From: Hymenobacter ruricola
GTDB taxonomy: Bacteria > Bacteroidota > Bacteroidia > Cytophagales > Hymenobacteraceae
Assembly: GCF_015694525.1 (NCBI RefSeq)
Contig: NZ_JADQDM010000005.1
Location: forward strand, 62,001 to 126,000
Reading direction: 5' to 3'
DNA length: 64,000 nt
This document shows positions 41,659 through 49,924 of the stretch, one piece after another. The notes beneath the pieces were generated by a model, which was not told the origin of the DNA, did no database searches, and saw only the letters and a list, made by a program, of their open reading frames with translations. Position numbers and translations under genes: made by a program. Every line of letters starts with the position of its first letter. The stretch's first letter is position 1.

Positions 41659-43428
41659 CTATTCGTGGGTGCACTTGGCCGTCAGGCGCACGGCGGCGTC
41701 GGTGTACACCACCAGGTAGTTGCCTTTGGCCAGGGCGCCGAGGTCGACGGGCGTATTCAGGCCGCCCGCGGCGGGCGCGAACGAGGCCACGCGCTGGCCC
41801 ACGAAGTTGTAGACCGTGAGGCGGGCGGTGGCGCTGGCGCGGGGGTGCTCCACGGTGAGCTGCGCGGCGGCGGGATTCGGGAACAGGTGCAACGGCTCGA
41901 CGGTGGCACCGGTGGGCCGGGTGCCCGAAATCACGGCCACAATGCCGTTGAGGTAGTTTTCGAGGTTGGTGTAGCCATTGGCGGCCAGGGTTTGGCGGTC
42001 GGCGGCGTTGTTGGGGTTCAGGCCGTTGGCGGCTTCGTAGGCGTCGGGCATGCCGTCGTGGTCCGAGTCGGCGGGCGCGGGGCCGCAGTTGAGTACGGGC
42101 CAGGCCCCTTCCGAAGTGCTGATGGGCGTGCCGTGCGGGTAGCCACCCTGCACGTCGATGATGGCCCCGGTACGGTTCTGCACGTCCTGGATGATGCGCT
42201 GGTCCACGGCGTCGCGGGCGGGCAGCACACAGCCCACGCCCTGCAGCACGGCGGCGTAGGCCGCGGTGGCCGTCTGGGTGTTGAGGGGCGCAATGGGGAA
42301 GGGCGTGCTCACCTTCGATTGCACAGTATCGGCCAGGCTGCCGCCTTGCATGGTCACGCCCAGCCAGTTGCGGTTGGTCACGGTGGGGTTGCCGTCCACG
42401 TAGTTGCCGGCCAGGTACACCTGCGCGTAGGGCAGCACCGGGGCGGTGGTTTGCTTATAGGGGTTGAAGACGCGGGAGCGGCCGCTGGTGCTGGTGCCGC
42501 TGTTGGGGCCGTACTTGTAGTAGTTGTTCACCATGTTGTAGTTCCCGCCTTCGCCGCCGTAGGCGTTGGCGCCGGTGCCCCAGTTGTAGATGACGTTGTT
42601 GCGGAAGTCGCAGTTCTCGGAGCCGATGGTGGCGCCGTAGCGGGTGCCGTTCCAGCGCGGGGTGCGGCTGCTACAGTGGGCAAACAGGTTGTGGTGGAAC
42701 GAGGCCCGCCGGCCGCCCCAGATGCCGCCGTAGCCGTGGCGCTCGTAGTCGGCGTCGCCGGTTTCGAAGTGGTAGGAGTAGTTCAGCGGCTCCGAAATCA
42801 GGTTCCACTGCAAGGTCATCGAGTCGGTGGCCGCGCCGTAGAAGGTGAAGGCTTCGTCCATGCTCCAGCTCATGGTGCAGTGGTCAATCACGATGTTTTT
42901 GCGTTCCTGGCTGCTCAGGGCGTCCTCGTCGCCGTTGCCGTTGGTCATGCCGATGCCGGTTTGCTGCGGGTACCGGTCGCCGGTGCGGAAGCGCACAAAG
43001 CGGACGATGACGTTGCTGCCGTTCACCGTCACCTGCCGGTCGGCCACGCAGATGCCGTCGCCGGGCGCGGTCTGGCCCGCCACGGTGGTGTTGGCCGGAA
43101 TGTTCAGCCGGGCCGTGAGGTGAATGGTGCCGCACACCCGAAACACGACGGTGCGGTAGGGCGCCACCGTGGCCGACTGGCTGAGGGCGTAGCGCAGGGT
43201 GCCCGGCGTGTTGGTGTCGGCCAGGCTCGTCACCTCATACACCGTGGTGGGCACGGCCGCCTTGCCCCGGCCGCCGCTCACAAAGCGGCCCGCGCCTTCC
43301 ACGCCCGGAAAAGATAGTTGCTGCGCCTGCGCGGGCGCGGTGGCCAGGCCGCCCAGCGCAGCCAGCACGGCCACGCCAAGACGAGCCCGCGAGAAACGAG
43401 AAAAAGGAGTTGCGGAAAAAGAAATCAT
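41659..43428 (-). CDS. T9SS-sorted pectate lyase, PL1 family
   Basis: A 589-residue secreted lyase. Signal peptide 1-35 (cut after AQA), right-handed beta-helix PL1 domain about 36-410: 'FPGVEGAGRFVSGGRGKAAV', 'TVAGQTAPGDGICVADRQV', 'NIVIDHCTMSWSMDEAFTFY' (the vWiDH-type signature), 'HHNLFAHCSSRTPRWNG' with the RxPR catalytic-arginine motif. Then a calcium-binding stretch 'DSDHDGMPDAYEAANGLNPN' (thrombospondin-3/dockerin-like) and a T9SS sorting domain. It cleaves homogalacturonan by beta-elimination outside the cell. ATG 43428 opens the signal peptide. An operator lies 139 bp upstream. Confidence 0.94.
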   Translation of the reverse strand: MISFSATPFSRFSRARLGVAVLAALGGLATAPAQAQQLSFPGVEGAGRFVSGGRGKAAVPTTVYEVTSLADTNTPGTLRYALSQSATVAPYRTVVFRVCGTIHLTARLNIPANTTVAGQTAPGDGICVADRQVTVNGSNVIVRFVRFRTGDRYPQQTGIGMTNGNGDEDALSSQERKNIVIDHCTMSWSMDEAFTFYGAATDSMTLQWNLISEPLNYSYHFETGDADYERHGYGGIWGGRRASFHHNLFAHCSSRTPRWNGTRYGATIGSENCDFRNNVIYNWGTGANAYGGEGGNYNMVNNYYKYGPNSGTSTSGRSRVFNPYKQTTAPVLPYAQVYLAGNYVDGNPTVTNRNWLGVTMQGGSLADTVQSKVSTPFPIAPLNTQTATAAYAAVLQGVGCVLPARDAVDQRIIQDVQNRTGAIIDVQGGYPHGTPISTSEGAWPVLNCGPAPADSDHDGMPDAYEAANGLNPNNAADRQTLAANGYTNLENYLNGIVAVISGTRPTGATVEPLHLFPNPAAAQLTVEHPRASATARLTVYNFVGQRVASFAPAAGGLNTPVDLGALAKGNYLVVYTDAAVRLTAKCTHE

Positions 43429-43566
43429 TGCGAAGGGGTTGGGAGTCTGAGCGAGAACTAGCGGGCTGTGCAAGCGCCAAAACGCCACAGCCGCCCGCCG
43501 ATTCCCACTTAAACTTACGCCCCTCCCCTCCCCTATTGCCCCGCCGAATGGGATTTTATTCGCGCA

Positions 43567-43584
43567 ATCGATGCCGGGAACGAT
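43567..43584 (-). promoter_or_regulatory. Operator palindrome upstream of PL1 lyase (site 6)
   Basis: In gene direction ATCGTTCCCGGCATCGAT, followed by TGCGCGAATAAAA. It lies 139 bp before the lyase ATG and only 32 bp beyond the prmA stop, so the regulatory region fills the whole gap. Confidence 0.8.
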
Positions 43585-43615
43585 GCCATTTTGCACCCTT
43601 CACCGAACCCTCATG

Positions 43616-44446
43616 CTACTCTTTCTCAAAAATGGCCGACACCCAGCTGCGCAAGGTGCGGTGGCGCTGGTAGCGCAGGCCGTGCTTTTCGGCCTCGGCC
43701 GTGATTTTGGGCAGGTCCTCTTCGTAAAAGCCACTGAACAGGATGGGCCGGCCGCCGGGCAGCAGGCGGGCGTACTCGTGCATGTCTTCCAGCAACACGT
43801 TGCGGTTGATGTTGGCCAGAATCAGGTCGAAGGGCGCTTCCTGGGCCAGCGTTTCCACGCCGCCCAGGCGGCACTCGATGTTGTGGCACTGGTTTTCGGC
43901 GGCGTTGTCGCGAGCGTTTTCCACGGTCCAGGGCTCGGTGTCCACGGCCAGCACCTGGCGGGCGCCCAGCATTTCGGCCATGATGGCCAGGATGCCGGTG
44001 CCGGTGCCCATGTCCAGCACGCGCAGGCCTTTGTGGTCCACATCGAGCTGGTTTTCAATCATCAAAGCCGTGGTTTCGTGGTGGCCCGTGCCAAAGGACA
44101 TACGCGGCATAATCACGATGTCGTAATCGACACCCGCCGGCTCGGGGTGAAACGGCGCCCGCACCGACACCCGCTCCGCGATGACGAGCGGCTGGAAGTT
44201 CTTCTCCCACTCGGCGTTCCAGTTCCGACGCGTGATGACGCGGTGCGAGTGGTTTAAGTCGCCGATGCCGGAGTAGCGGGCCATTATTTCCTCCACCGCG
44301 TCGGGGTTGAAGGCGTCTTCGGTGGTGTAGGCGCAGAAGCCCGCGTCGTTGTCCTCAAAGGTGTCAAAACCCACTTCGGCCAGTTCGGCCACGAGAATGT
44401 CGGCCAGCTCGCGCGGGGCTTCCACGGTCAGTTCAATAAAATCCAT
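43616..44446 (-). CDS. prmA: Ribosomal protein L11 methyltransferase
   Basis: A 276-residue class I SAM-dependent methyltransferase that trimethylates L11 residues. The small N-terminal substrate domain ('MDFIELTVEAPRELADILVA') is followed by 'RMSFGTGHHETTALMIENQL', the SAM motif 'RVLDMGTGTGILAIMAEMLG', acidic 'LAVDTEPWTVENA' and catalytic-region 'DLILANINRNVLLE' (the NxxN motif that resembles the family's NPPY-like loop). Length and order match Bacteroidota PrmA. Housekeeping gene, unrelated to pectin. Confidence 0.96.
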   Translation of the reverse strand: MDFIELTVEAPRELADILVAELAEVGFDTFEDNDAGFCAYTTEDAFNPDAVEEIMARYSGIGDLNHSHRVITRRNWNAEWEKNFQPLVIAERVSVRAPFHPEPAGVDYDIVIMPRMSFGTGHHETTALMIENQLDVDHKGLRVLDMGTGTGILAIMAEMLGARQVLAVDTEPWTVENARDNAAENQCHNIECRLGGVETLAQEAPFDLILANINRNVLLEDMHEYARLLPGGRPILFSGFYEEDLPKITAEAEKHGLRYQRHRTLRSWVSAIFEKE

Positions 44447-44451
44447 TTGGG

Positions 44452-44536
44452 TTGAATTAAGAGTTAGGAGTTAAGAGTTAGGAATTGGAAACCCGCAGTT
44501 GGGATTTCAACTCTTAACTCCTAACTCTCAACTCAA
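44452..44536. repeat. GAGTTAGGAGTTAAGAGTT inverted repeat
   Basis: Perfect 19-bp arms (44461-44479 and 44509-44527) within a wider imperfect hairpin, in the gap between prmA and the DUF6150 gene. AT-rich and built from short tandem GAGTTA units, analogous to the elements at 2861 and 16294. Confidence 0.8.
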
Positions 44537-44919
44537 TTAGTCTTGCAGCCGGCAAAGGAGCGCACTTTGGTGTAGTGAATGCTAAAATCGGCCCGGCTGC
44601 GGTCCGTGACCACCAGCAGCACATAGTCGGCAAAGTCGCGGGCGGGCGCGTCGGCCCAGAGGCCGGCTTTGTCGGCAAAAAGCTTGTTGTTTTCTTTGAA
44701 CACGAGCACATCGGCGAAGGCTTCTTCGGGCTCCACGTACACCGTGCCGTGGCAGTAGCCGCGGCGGCTGGGGTCGGTTTCGAGGTACACCGAGCCGAAT
44801 ATCTTGCAGGGCTCCAGCGGACCGGCGGCCCGCACGCGGGCCACCGCGGGCGAAGCCAGGACCGCCGGCTGGGCTGGGCCCAGCGCCAAAACGGCGGTCA
44901 GGAGAAAAGAAAAGAACAT
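44533..44919 (-). CDS. DUF6150 family exported protein
   Basis: 128 residues from ATG 44919 (an open extension of 12 codons exists). Signal peptide about 1-24. The mature part has two similar halves with repeated 'F-A-D' units ('KIFGSVYLETDPSR', 'EEAFADVLVFKENNKLFADK', 'RDFADYVLLV', 'RADFSIHYTKVRSFAGC'), the hallmark of DUF6150. Two conserved cysteines flank the domain (CKIF ... FAGC). Function unknown. Confidence 0.78.
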   Translation of the reverse strand: MFFSFLLTAVLALGPAQPAVLASPAVARVRAAGPLEPCKIFGSVYLETDPSRRGYCHGTVYVEPEEAFADVLVFKENNKLFADKAGLWADAPARDFADYVLLVVTDRSRADFSIHYTKVRSFAGCKTN

Positions 44920-44986
44920 AGCAGCAGGAATAAGCAGCGCCGACAGTAGCGCCAACGATAGCGCGCACGCTACTATCGCGCCACGA

Positions 44987-45754
44987 TTAGAACGACTGAA
45001 TGATGGTCGTGAAGTCGGCCGCTTTCAGGGCCGCGCCGCCAATCAGTCCGCCGTCAACGTCGGGCTGGGCAAAAAGCTCCCGCGCGTTCTGGGCATTGGC
45101 CGAGCCGCCGTAGAGAATGGTGGTGTCGAGGGCGGCCTGGGCGTCGTAGGCCCGGGCAATGCGCTCGCGGATGAAGGCGTGCACTTCCTGCGCCTGGGCG
45201 CTGGTGGCGGTGCGGCCCGTGCCAATGGCCCAGATGGGCTCGTAGGCAACGGTGACCTGGTCAAACTCCTCGTTGGAGAGGTGGAACAGGCCGTCGGCAA
45301 GCTGCTTGCCGATGAAGTCGAAGGTTTCGTCGGCCTCGCGGGTGTCCAGCGACTCGCCCACGCAGAAAATGGGCTTCAGCCCGGCGGCCAGCGCGGCTTT
45401 CAGCTTCTGGCTCAGCAGCTCATCGTCTTCCCGGAAGTACTGGCGGCGCTCGGAGTGGCCCAGAATCACGTACTCGCAGCCCACCGACGCCAGTAGCTTG
45501 GCCGAGACTTCGCCGGTGAAGGCGCCGCTTTCTTTCTGGTGGCAGTTTTGCGCGCCCAGGTGAAATTTGCTGCCCTGCGGCAAGGCCTGGCCCACGCCGT
45601 GCAGCAGCGGGAAGGGCGGGCAAATCACGATTTCGGGGCCGTTGGCTCCGGCGGCATTGGCGCCGGCCAGGCTAACGATTTCCTGCACCAGGGCCTGGGC
45701 CTCGGGGTAGGTCAGATTCATTTTCCAGTTGCCGGCAACGAGGTTTTGGCGCAT
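44987..45754 (-). CDS. tpiA: Triose-phosphate isomerase
   Basis: A 255-residue TIM barrel interconverting glyceraldehyde-3-phosphate and dihydroxyacetone phosphate. Lys11 in 'VAGNWKMN', catalytic His100 in 'YVILGHSERRQYF', catalytic Glu172 in 'VAYEPIWAIGTGRTA' and the phosphate loop 'ILYGGSANAQNARELF' are all present. ATG 45754 gives the standard N-terminus. It is a housekeeping gene that also handles the triose released by Eda. It is followed by the DUF6150 gene 67 bp downstream. Confidence 0.97.
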   Translation of the reverse strand: MRQNLVAGNWKMNLTYPEAQALVQEIVSLAGANAAGANGPEIVICPPFPLLHGVGQALPQGSKFHLGAQNCHQKESGAFTGEVSAKLLASVGCEYVILGHSERRQYFREDDELLSQKLKAALAAGLKPIFCVGESLDTREADETFDFIGKQLADGLFHLSNEEFDQVTVAYEPIWAIGTGRTATSAQAQEVHAFIRERIARAYDAQAALDTTILYGGSANAQNARELFAQPDVDGGLIGGAALKAADFTTIIQSF

Positions 45755-45880
45755 ACTAAGCGGGGCGAATGTGGTGGGATGTGCCCGCAAAGCTACGCCA
45801 AGCCAAGCACCCCGAAGCGGCGCATACGCCTGTGGGAATAAATTGGCCGGGTAAGCCGAAGCCGCGCTTCGGGGTATGGG

Positions 45881-46759
45881 CTAGTCGTTGCGCGCGGCTT
45901 TGCGGGCGGCAATCTCGGCTTCGATGGCGGCGGCGGCCTCGTCGCGCAGCTGCCAGGGCGTTTTGCGCCCGCCCAGGCGCGAGAGCACCACGCCGGCAAT
46001 GGCTACCACCGTGGCCGCCGCCAGGGCGGCCCAGCCCAGTTCCGGCACCTCGCGCAGCCGCACCACCCAAATGGCCACCAGCGCCCAGGCCACCACCAAC
46101 GGGAACACCAGGTCGCGGAAAATGCGGCTCATCAGCAAGGCCAGCGCCACCAGCACGAAAAACAGCATCATAACCAGCACCACGGAAAGACCCTCAGCGG
46201 TTTGCCAGCCCAAGTATCGCATCCCGACGGTGATGTTGATGGCCGAAGCCACCGATATCCAGCCCAAAAAAAGCGAAAAAGGCACGCCCACCAACACCGG
46301 GGCCGCGTCGGCAAAAATGCGGCGGCGGGCCCGGCCATAGGTCACAATGAGGCAACCCAGCAACAGCAACATCACGCCCACGCTGGGCAAAATCATTTCG
46401 TAGGCAAACAGCACCACCCAGGCGCTGGTGGCCACGCAGGCCAGGACGAGCGGCCGGGCCACGGCGTCGGGCAGCGACAGCTTCTGCTGGGCCGGCAGCA
46501 ACTGCCACACCGAATACACCAGCAAACCCAGGAAAATCAGCCCCCAGATGCCGAACGCATAGCCCGCCGGCGTGAGCAGCGTGGGGTACTTGGCCGACAC
46601 CTGCCCCATGGTCTGGCCGTTGAAGGGGTGGGTGTTGGCGTAATAGTTCAGGAAAATGGTGCCCCAGATGGCCAGGGCAGTCAGCCAGCGCCAGGCCCGG
46701 CCGGTGGTCGTGAGGTTTGGCGCGGCGTAATGGTCGGGAGCGGTGACGGTGGCGGGCAT
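45881..46759 (-). CDS. TspO/MBR-like membrane protein (tryptophan-rich sensory protein type)
   Basis: A 292-residue integral membrane protein with about eight hydrophobic segments (for example 'RWLTALAIWGTIFLNYY', 'YAFGIWGLIFLGLLVYSVWQ', 'VGVPFSLFLGWISVASAINI', 'LVFPLVVAWALVAIWVV'). The 'PAGYAFGIWGLIFLGL' stretch is characteristic of proteins annotated as tryptophan-rich sensory/TspO-related in Bacteroidota. The C-terminus is a charged cytoplasmic helix ('DEAAAAIEAEIAARKAARND'). Ligand and role are unknown. Confidence 0.65.
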   Translation of the reverse strand: MPATVTAPDHYAAPNLTTTGRAWRWLTALAIWGTIFLNYYANTHPFNGQTMGQVSAKYPTLLTPAGYAFGIWGLIFLGLLVYSVWQLLPAQQKLSLPDAVARPLVLACVATSAWVVLFAYEMILPSVGVMLLLLGCLIVTYGRARRRIFADAAPVLVGVPFSLFLGWISVASAINITVGMRYLGWQTAEGLSVVLVMMLFFVLVALALLMSRIFRDLVFPLVVAWALVAIWVVRLREVPELGWAALAAATVVAIAGVVLSRLGGRKTPWQLRDEAAAAIEAEIAARKAARND

Positions 46760-46849
46760 ACGAAGACAGGGGTGGGAATCAAGTATCTACGTACCTATCG
46801 GCAAGGCGGATTAGGCGCGGGGCTGCCCAACCGGCCCGCCGTAAGCCTC

Positions 46850-46880
46850 GGGGGCATCCGGACATAAACCGGATGCCCCC
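46850..46880 (-). terminator. Terminator-like hairpin after uvrA
   Basis: Perfect 12-bp stem GGGGGCATCCGG (46850-46861) / CCGGATGCCCCC (46869-46880) with a 7-base loop, 41 bp past the uvrA stop. No T-tract follows. Confidence 0.65.
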
Positions 46881-46921
46881 GCCGCTCCGTTGCTTACGGG
46901 TAGCCGCTTGGGACCACAACG

Positions 46922-49762
46922 TTACACTTTCTCGGCCAAAAACCGCGCAGTATGATTGGTATCCTTCAGCTTTACCAGCTCTTCCGGCGTGCCTTCAAAC
47001 AGCAGGTGCCCGCCGTTGAGGCCGCCTTCGGGGCCGAGGTCGATGAGCCAGTCGGCGCACTTAATAATGTCAACGTTGTGCTCGATGATGAGCACTGAAT
47101 TGCCCTGCTCCACCAGCGCGTTCAGGGCCGTCAGCAGCTTGCTGATGTCGTGGAAGTGCAGGCCGGTGCTGGGCTCGTCGAAGATAAACAAAATTTTATC
47201 TTGCTGAAGGGTAGCGCCTTTGGTGAGGAACGAAGCCAGCTTCACGCGCTGGGCTTCGCCGCCGCTCAACGTGTTGGCCGACTGCCCCAGCCGGATGTAG
47301 CCCAGGCCCACGTCTTCGAGCGGCTTGAGGCGCTCGGCTACTTTGGGCTGGCTTTTGAAGAACTCCACGGCGTCGGTCACGGTCATTTCCAGCACGTCGT
47401 CGATGCCCTTTTCCTGAAATTTTATTTCCAGAATGTCCTGCTTGAATTTGTGGCCGCCGCAGCCTTCGCAGGTCAGGTAAATGTCGGCCATGAACTGCAT
47501 CTCGATTTTCACCTGGCCCTCGCCCTGACACACTTCGCAGCGCCCACCGTCCACGTTAAAGCTGAAGTGCGAGGGCTTGAGGCCCCGTGCCTTGGCCAGT
47601 GGCTGCTCCGAGAAGAGCGTCCGAATCTGGTCGTAGGCCTTCACGTAGGTCACCGGATTGGAGCGCGACGATTTGCCAATGGGGTTCTGGTCTACGAACT
47701 CGACGTGCGTGACCTGCCCGTTCACGCCCGTCAGGCGGTCGAACTTGCCGGTGCTTTCGCCCGCGCCGCCCCCCAGTTGCTTCATCAGGGCCGGCGCCAA
47801 AATGCGCTTGATGAGCGTGGACTTGCCCGAGCCGGACACGCCGGTTACCACGGTCATCACGCCCAGCGGCACCTTCACGCTCACGTTTTTGAGGTTATTT
47901 TCGCGGGCACCGGTCAGTTCCAGGGCGTTGCGCCAGGGGCGGCGCACCTTGGGCACGGGCACCTCCATTTTGCCGCTCAGGTACTGGCCGGTGTAGGTTT
48001 CGGTGTCCTGCAGCAGCTGCGCCATGGTGCCCTGAAACATGAGGTTGCCGCCCCCGCTGCCGGCTTCGGGGCCGATGTCGATAATCTGGTCGGCGGCTTC
48101 CATCATCTTTTCTTCGTGCTCCACCACCACCACGGTGTTGCCGAGTTGCTGCAGCGAGCGCAGCACGCCGATGAGCTGCTCGGCATCCTTGGGGTGCAGG
48201 CCGATGCTGGGCTCATCAAGCACATACATCGAGCCCACCAGGGCCGAGCCCAGCGAGGTGGCCAGCGAGATGCGCTGGCTTTCGCCGCCGCTCAGCGTGT
48301 TGCTCAGGCGGTTCAACGTCAAATAGCCCAGCCCCACGCGGTTGAGGTAGCCGAGGCGGTTGGTGATTTCCGTCACGAGGCGCTCGGCCACTTTGGCGTC
48401 GTGCTCGCTCAGGCTCATGTTTTCGAAAAACGCCAGCGCCTCCGAGATGGGCAGCAGCACGATGTCGGCGATGTTGCGGCCGTCGATTTTCACGTATTGC
48501 GCGTCTTTGCGCAAGCGGGTGCCGCGGCAGTCGGGGCAGGTGGTGCGGCCCCGGTAGCGGCTTTGCAGCACGCGGTACTGGATTTTGTGGGTTTGCTCGC
48601 TCACCCACTTGAAGTAGGCGTTCAGGCCCTGGAAGAACTTGTTGCCGGTCCAGAGCAGGCGCTGCTCGGCTTCGCTGAGCTCGTTGTAGGGGCGGTGAAT
48701 GGGGAAGTCGAAGCGGATGCCGTTTTTCAGCAGGGGCTTCAGCCACTCGCCCTGCTTTTCGGTGCGCCACGGCGCGATGGCGCCTTCGTACACCGTCAGG
48801 CTCTTGTCCGGAATCACCAAGTCCTCGTCAATGCCCAGCACCGAGCCGAAGCCCTCGCAGGTCTGGCAGGCGCCGTAGGGGTTGTTGAAGGAGAAGAAGT
48901 TGACGCTGGGTTCCTCGAAGGTGAGGCCGTCGAGCTCGAACTTGTCGGAGAAGGTCCGCGACTCGTCCTCGTTCAGGCGCAGCACGCAGGTGCCGTGGCC
49001 CTCAAAAAACGCCGTTTGCACCGAGTCGGACAGGCGAAAGAGCAGGTCCTCGTCGTTCGGGCGCAGCACGGCCCGGTCAATCATGATGTAGACGTCGCCC
49101 TTTACTTCAGGCTGTCCCTCCCCTATCAGGTCTTCGATTTGCGAAGTCACCCCGTCCACCACCACACGGCTGTAGCCCTTTTGCAGCAGCAAATCCAGCT
49201 CCTTGCTCATGGGCCGGGTTTTGTCGGCGCGGTGCAGCGGGGCCAGAATCATGGCCTTGGTCCCGTCGGGCAAGCCGGCCATAAAATCCACCACATCGGC
49301 CACGTTGTCTTTGCGCACCTGCTCGCCGCTTTCGGGCGAAAACGTCTTGCCCACCCGCGCAAACAGCAGCTTGAGGTAGTCGTAAATCTCGGTGCTGGTG
49401 CCCACCGTCGAGCGGTTGTTCTTAATGCTGACCTTCTGCTCGATGGCAATGGCCGGCGAGATGCCGCGGATGTAGTCCACGTCGGGCTTGTCCATGCGGC
49501 CCAGAAACTGGCGGGCGTAGCTGCTCAGGCTTTCCACGTACATGCGCTGGCCCTCCGCATACAAGGTATCGAAGGCCAGACTGGATTTGCCCGAGCCCGA
49601 GAGACCCGTCACGACGATGAACTGGTTGCGCGGCAGGGCCACGCTGAGGTTTTTGAGGTTGTGAACCCGGGCGTTTTTGATGAGGATGAATTCGCGTGGG
49701 TCGAGGTGGTCAATGGCGTTGTCGGACGGCGCCGAAACTTGCAAAGCGTCTTTTTTGGGCAT
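46922..49762 (-). CDS. uvrA: Excinuclease ABC subunit UvrA
   Basis: A 946-residue DNA-damage recognition ATPase of nucleotide excision repair. Two ABC modules: Walker A 'VVTGLSGSGKSSLAFDTLYA' in the first and 'VVTGVSGSGKSTLIKRILAP' in the second; signatures 'NTLSGGESQRISLATSLGSA' and 'NTLSGGEAQRVKLASFLTKG'; Walker B 'MYVLDEPSIGLH' and 'LFIFDEPSTGLH'. Zinc-binding pairs 'CPDCRGTRLRKD' and 'CEVCQGEG'/'CEGCGG' are present. ATG 49762 is preferred over a 16-codon open extension. Large plus-strand open frames across it are shadows. Confidence 0.97.
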   Translation of the reverse strand: MPKKDALQVSAPSDNAIDHLDPREFILIKNARVHNLKNLSVALPRNQFIVVTGLSGSGKSSLAFDTLYAEGQRMYVESLSSYARQFLGRMDKPDVDYIRGISPAIAIEQKVSIKNNRSTVGTSTEIYDYLKLLFARVGKTFSPESGEQVRKDNVADVVDFMAGLPDGTKAMILAPLHRADKTRPMSKELDLLLQKGYSRVVVDGVTSQIEDLIGEGQPEVKGDVYIMIDRAVLRPNDEDLLFRLSDSVQTAFFEGHGTCVLRLNEDESRTFSDKFELDGLTFEEPSVNFFSFNNPYGACQTCEGFGSVLGIDEDLVIPDKSLTVYEGAIAPWRTEKQGEWLKPLLKNGIRFDFPIHRPYNELSEAEQRLLWTGNKFFQGLNAYFKWVSEQTHKIQYRVLQSRYRGRTTCPDCRGTRLRKDAQYVKIDGRNIADIVLLPISEALAFFENMSLSEHDAKVAERLVTEITNRLGYLNRVGLGYLTLNRLSNTLSGGESQRISLATSLGSALVGSMYVLDEPSIGLHPKDAEQLIGVLRSLQQLGNTVVVVEHEEKMMEAADQIIDIGPEAGSGGGNLMFQGTMAQLLQDTETYTGQYLSGKMEVPVPKVRRPWRNALELTGARENNLKNVSVKVPLGVMTVVTGVSGSGKSTLIKRILAPALMKQLGGGAGESTGKFDRLTGVNGQVTHVEFVDQNPIGKSSRSNPVTYVKAYDQIRTLFSEQPLAKARGLKPSHFSFNVDGGRCEVCQGEGQVKIEMQFMADIYLTCEGCGGHKFKQDILEIKFQEKGIDDVLEMTVTDAVEFFKSQPKVAERLKPLEDVGLGYIRLGQSANTLSGGEAQRVKLASFLTKGATLQQDKILFIFDEPSTGLHFHDISKLLTALNALVEQGNSVLIIEHNVDIIKCADWLIDLGPEGGLNGGHLLFEGTPEELVKLKDTNHTARFLAEKV

Positions 49763-49924
49763 AAACGAACTAACAGCGCGGAGGGGCCGGAAGGTTTCGG
49801 CCGCGGGCAATTGCTGGGGTTGCGAAGGTACGGCTTTGGCGAGAGGGGCAACTCAATCAAATACGGGTTCCTTTCCTTAACATTACGGTTCGCATCTTTT
49901 CATTCAATCAGGTTCAGCCAATTC

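Noticed and set aside
44938..44986. Short GC-rich partial palindrome (GATAGCGCGC...GCTACTATC) between tpiA and the DUF6150 gene.
   Set aside because: The pairing is short and interrupted, there is no T-run, and no second copy was noticed. Not enough to call an element.
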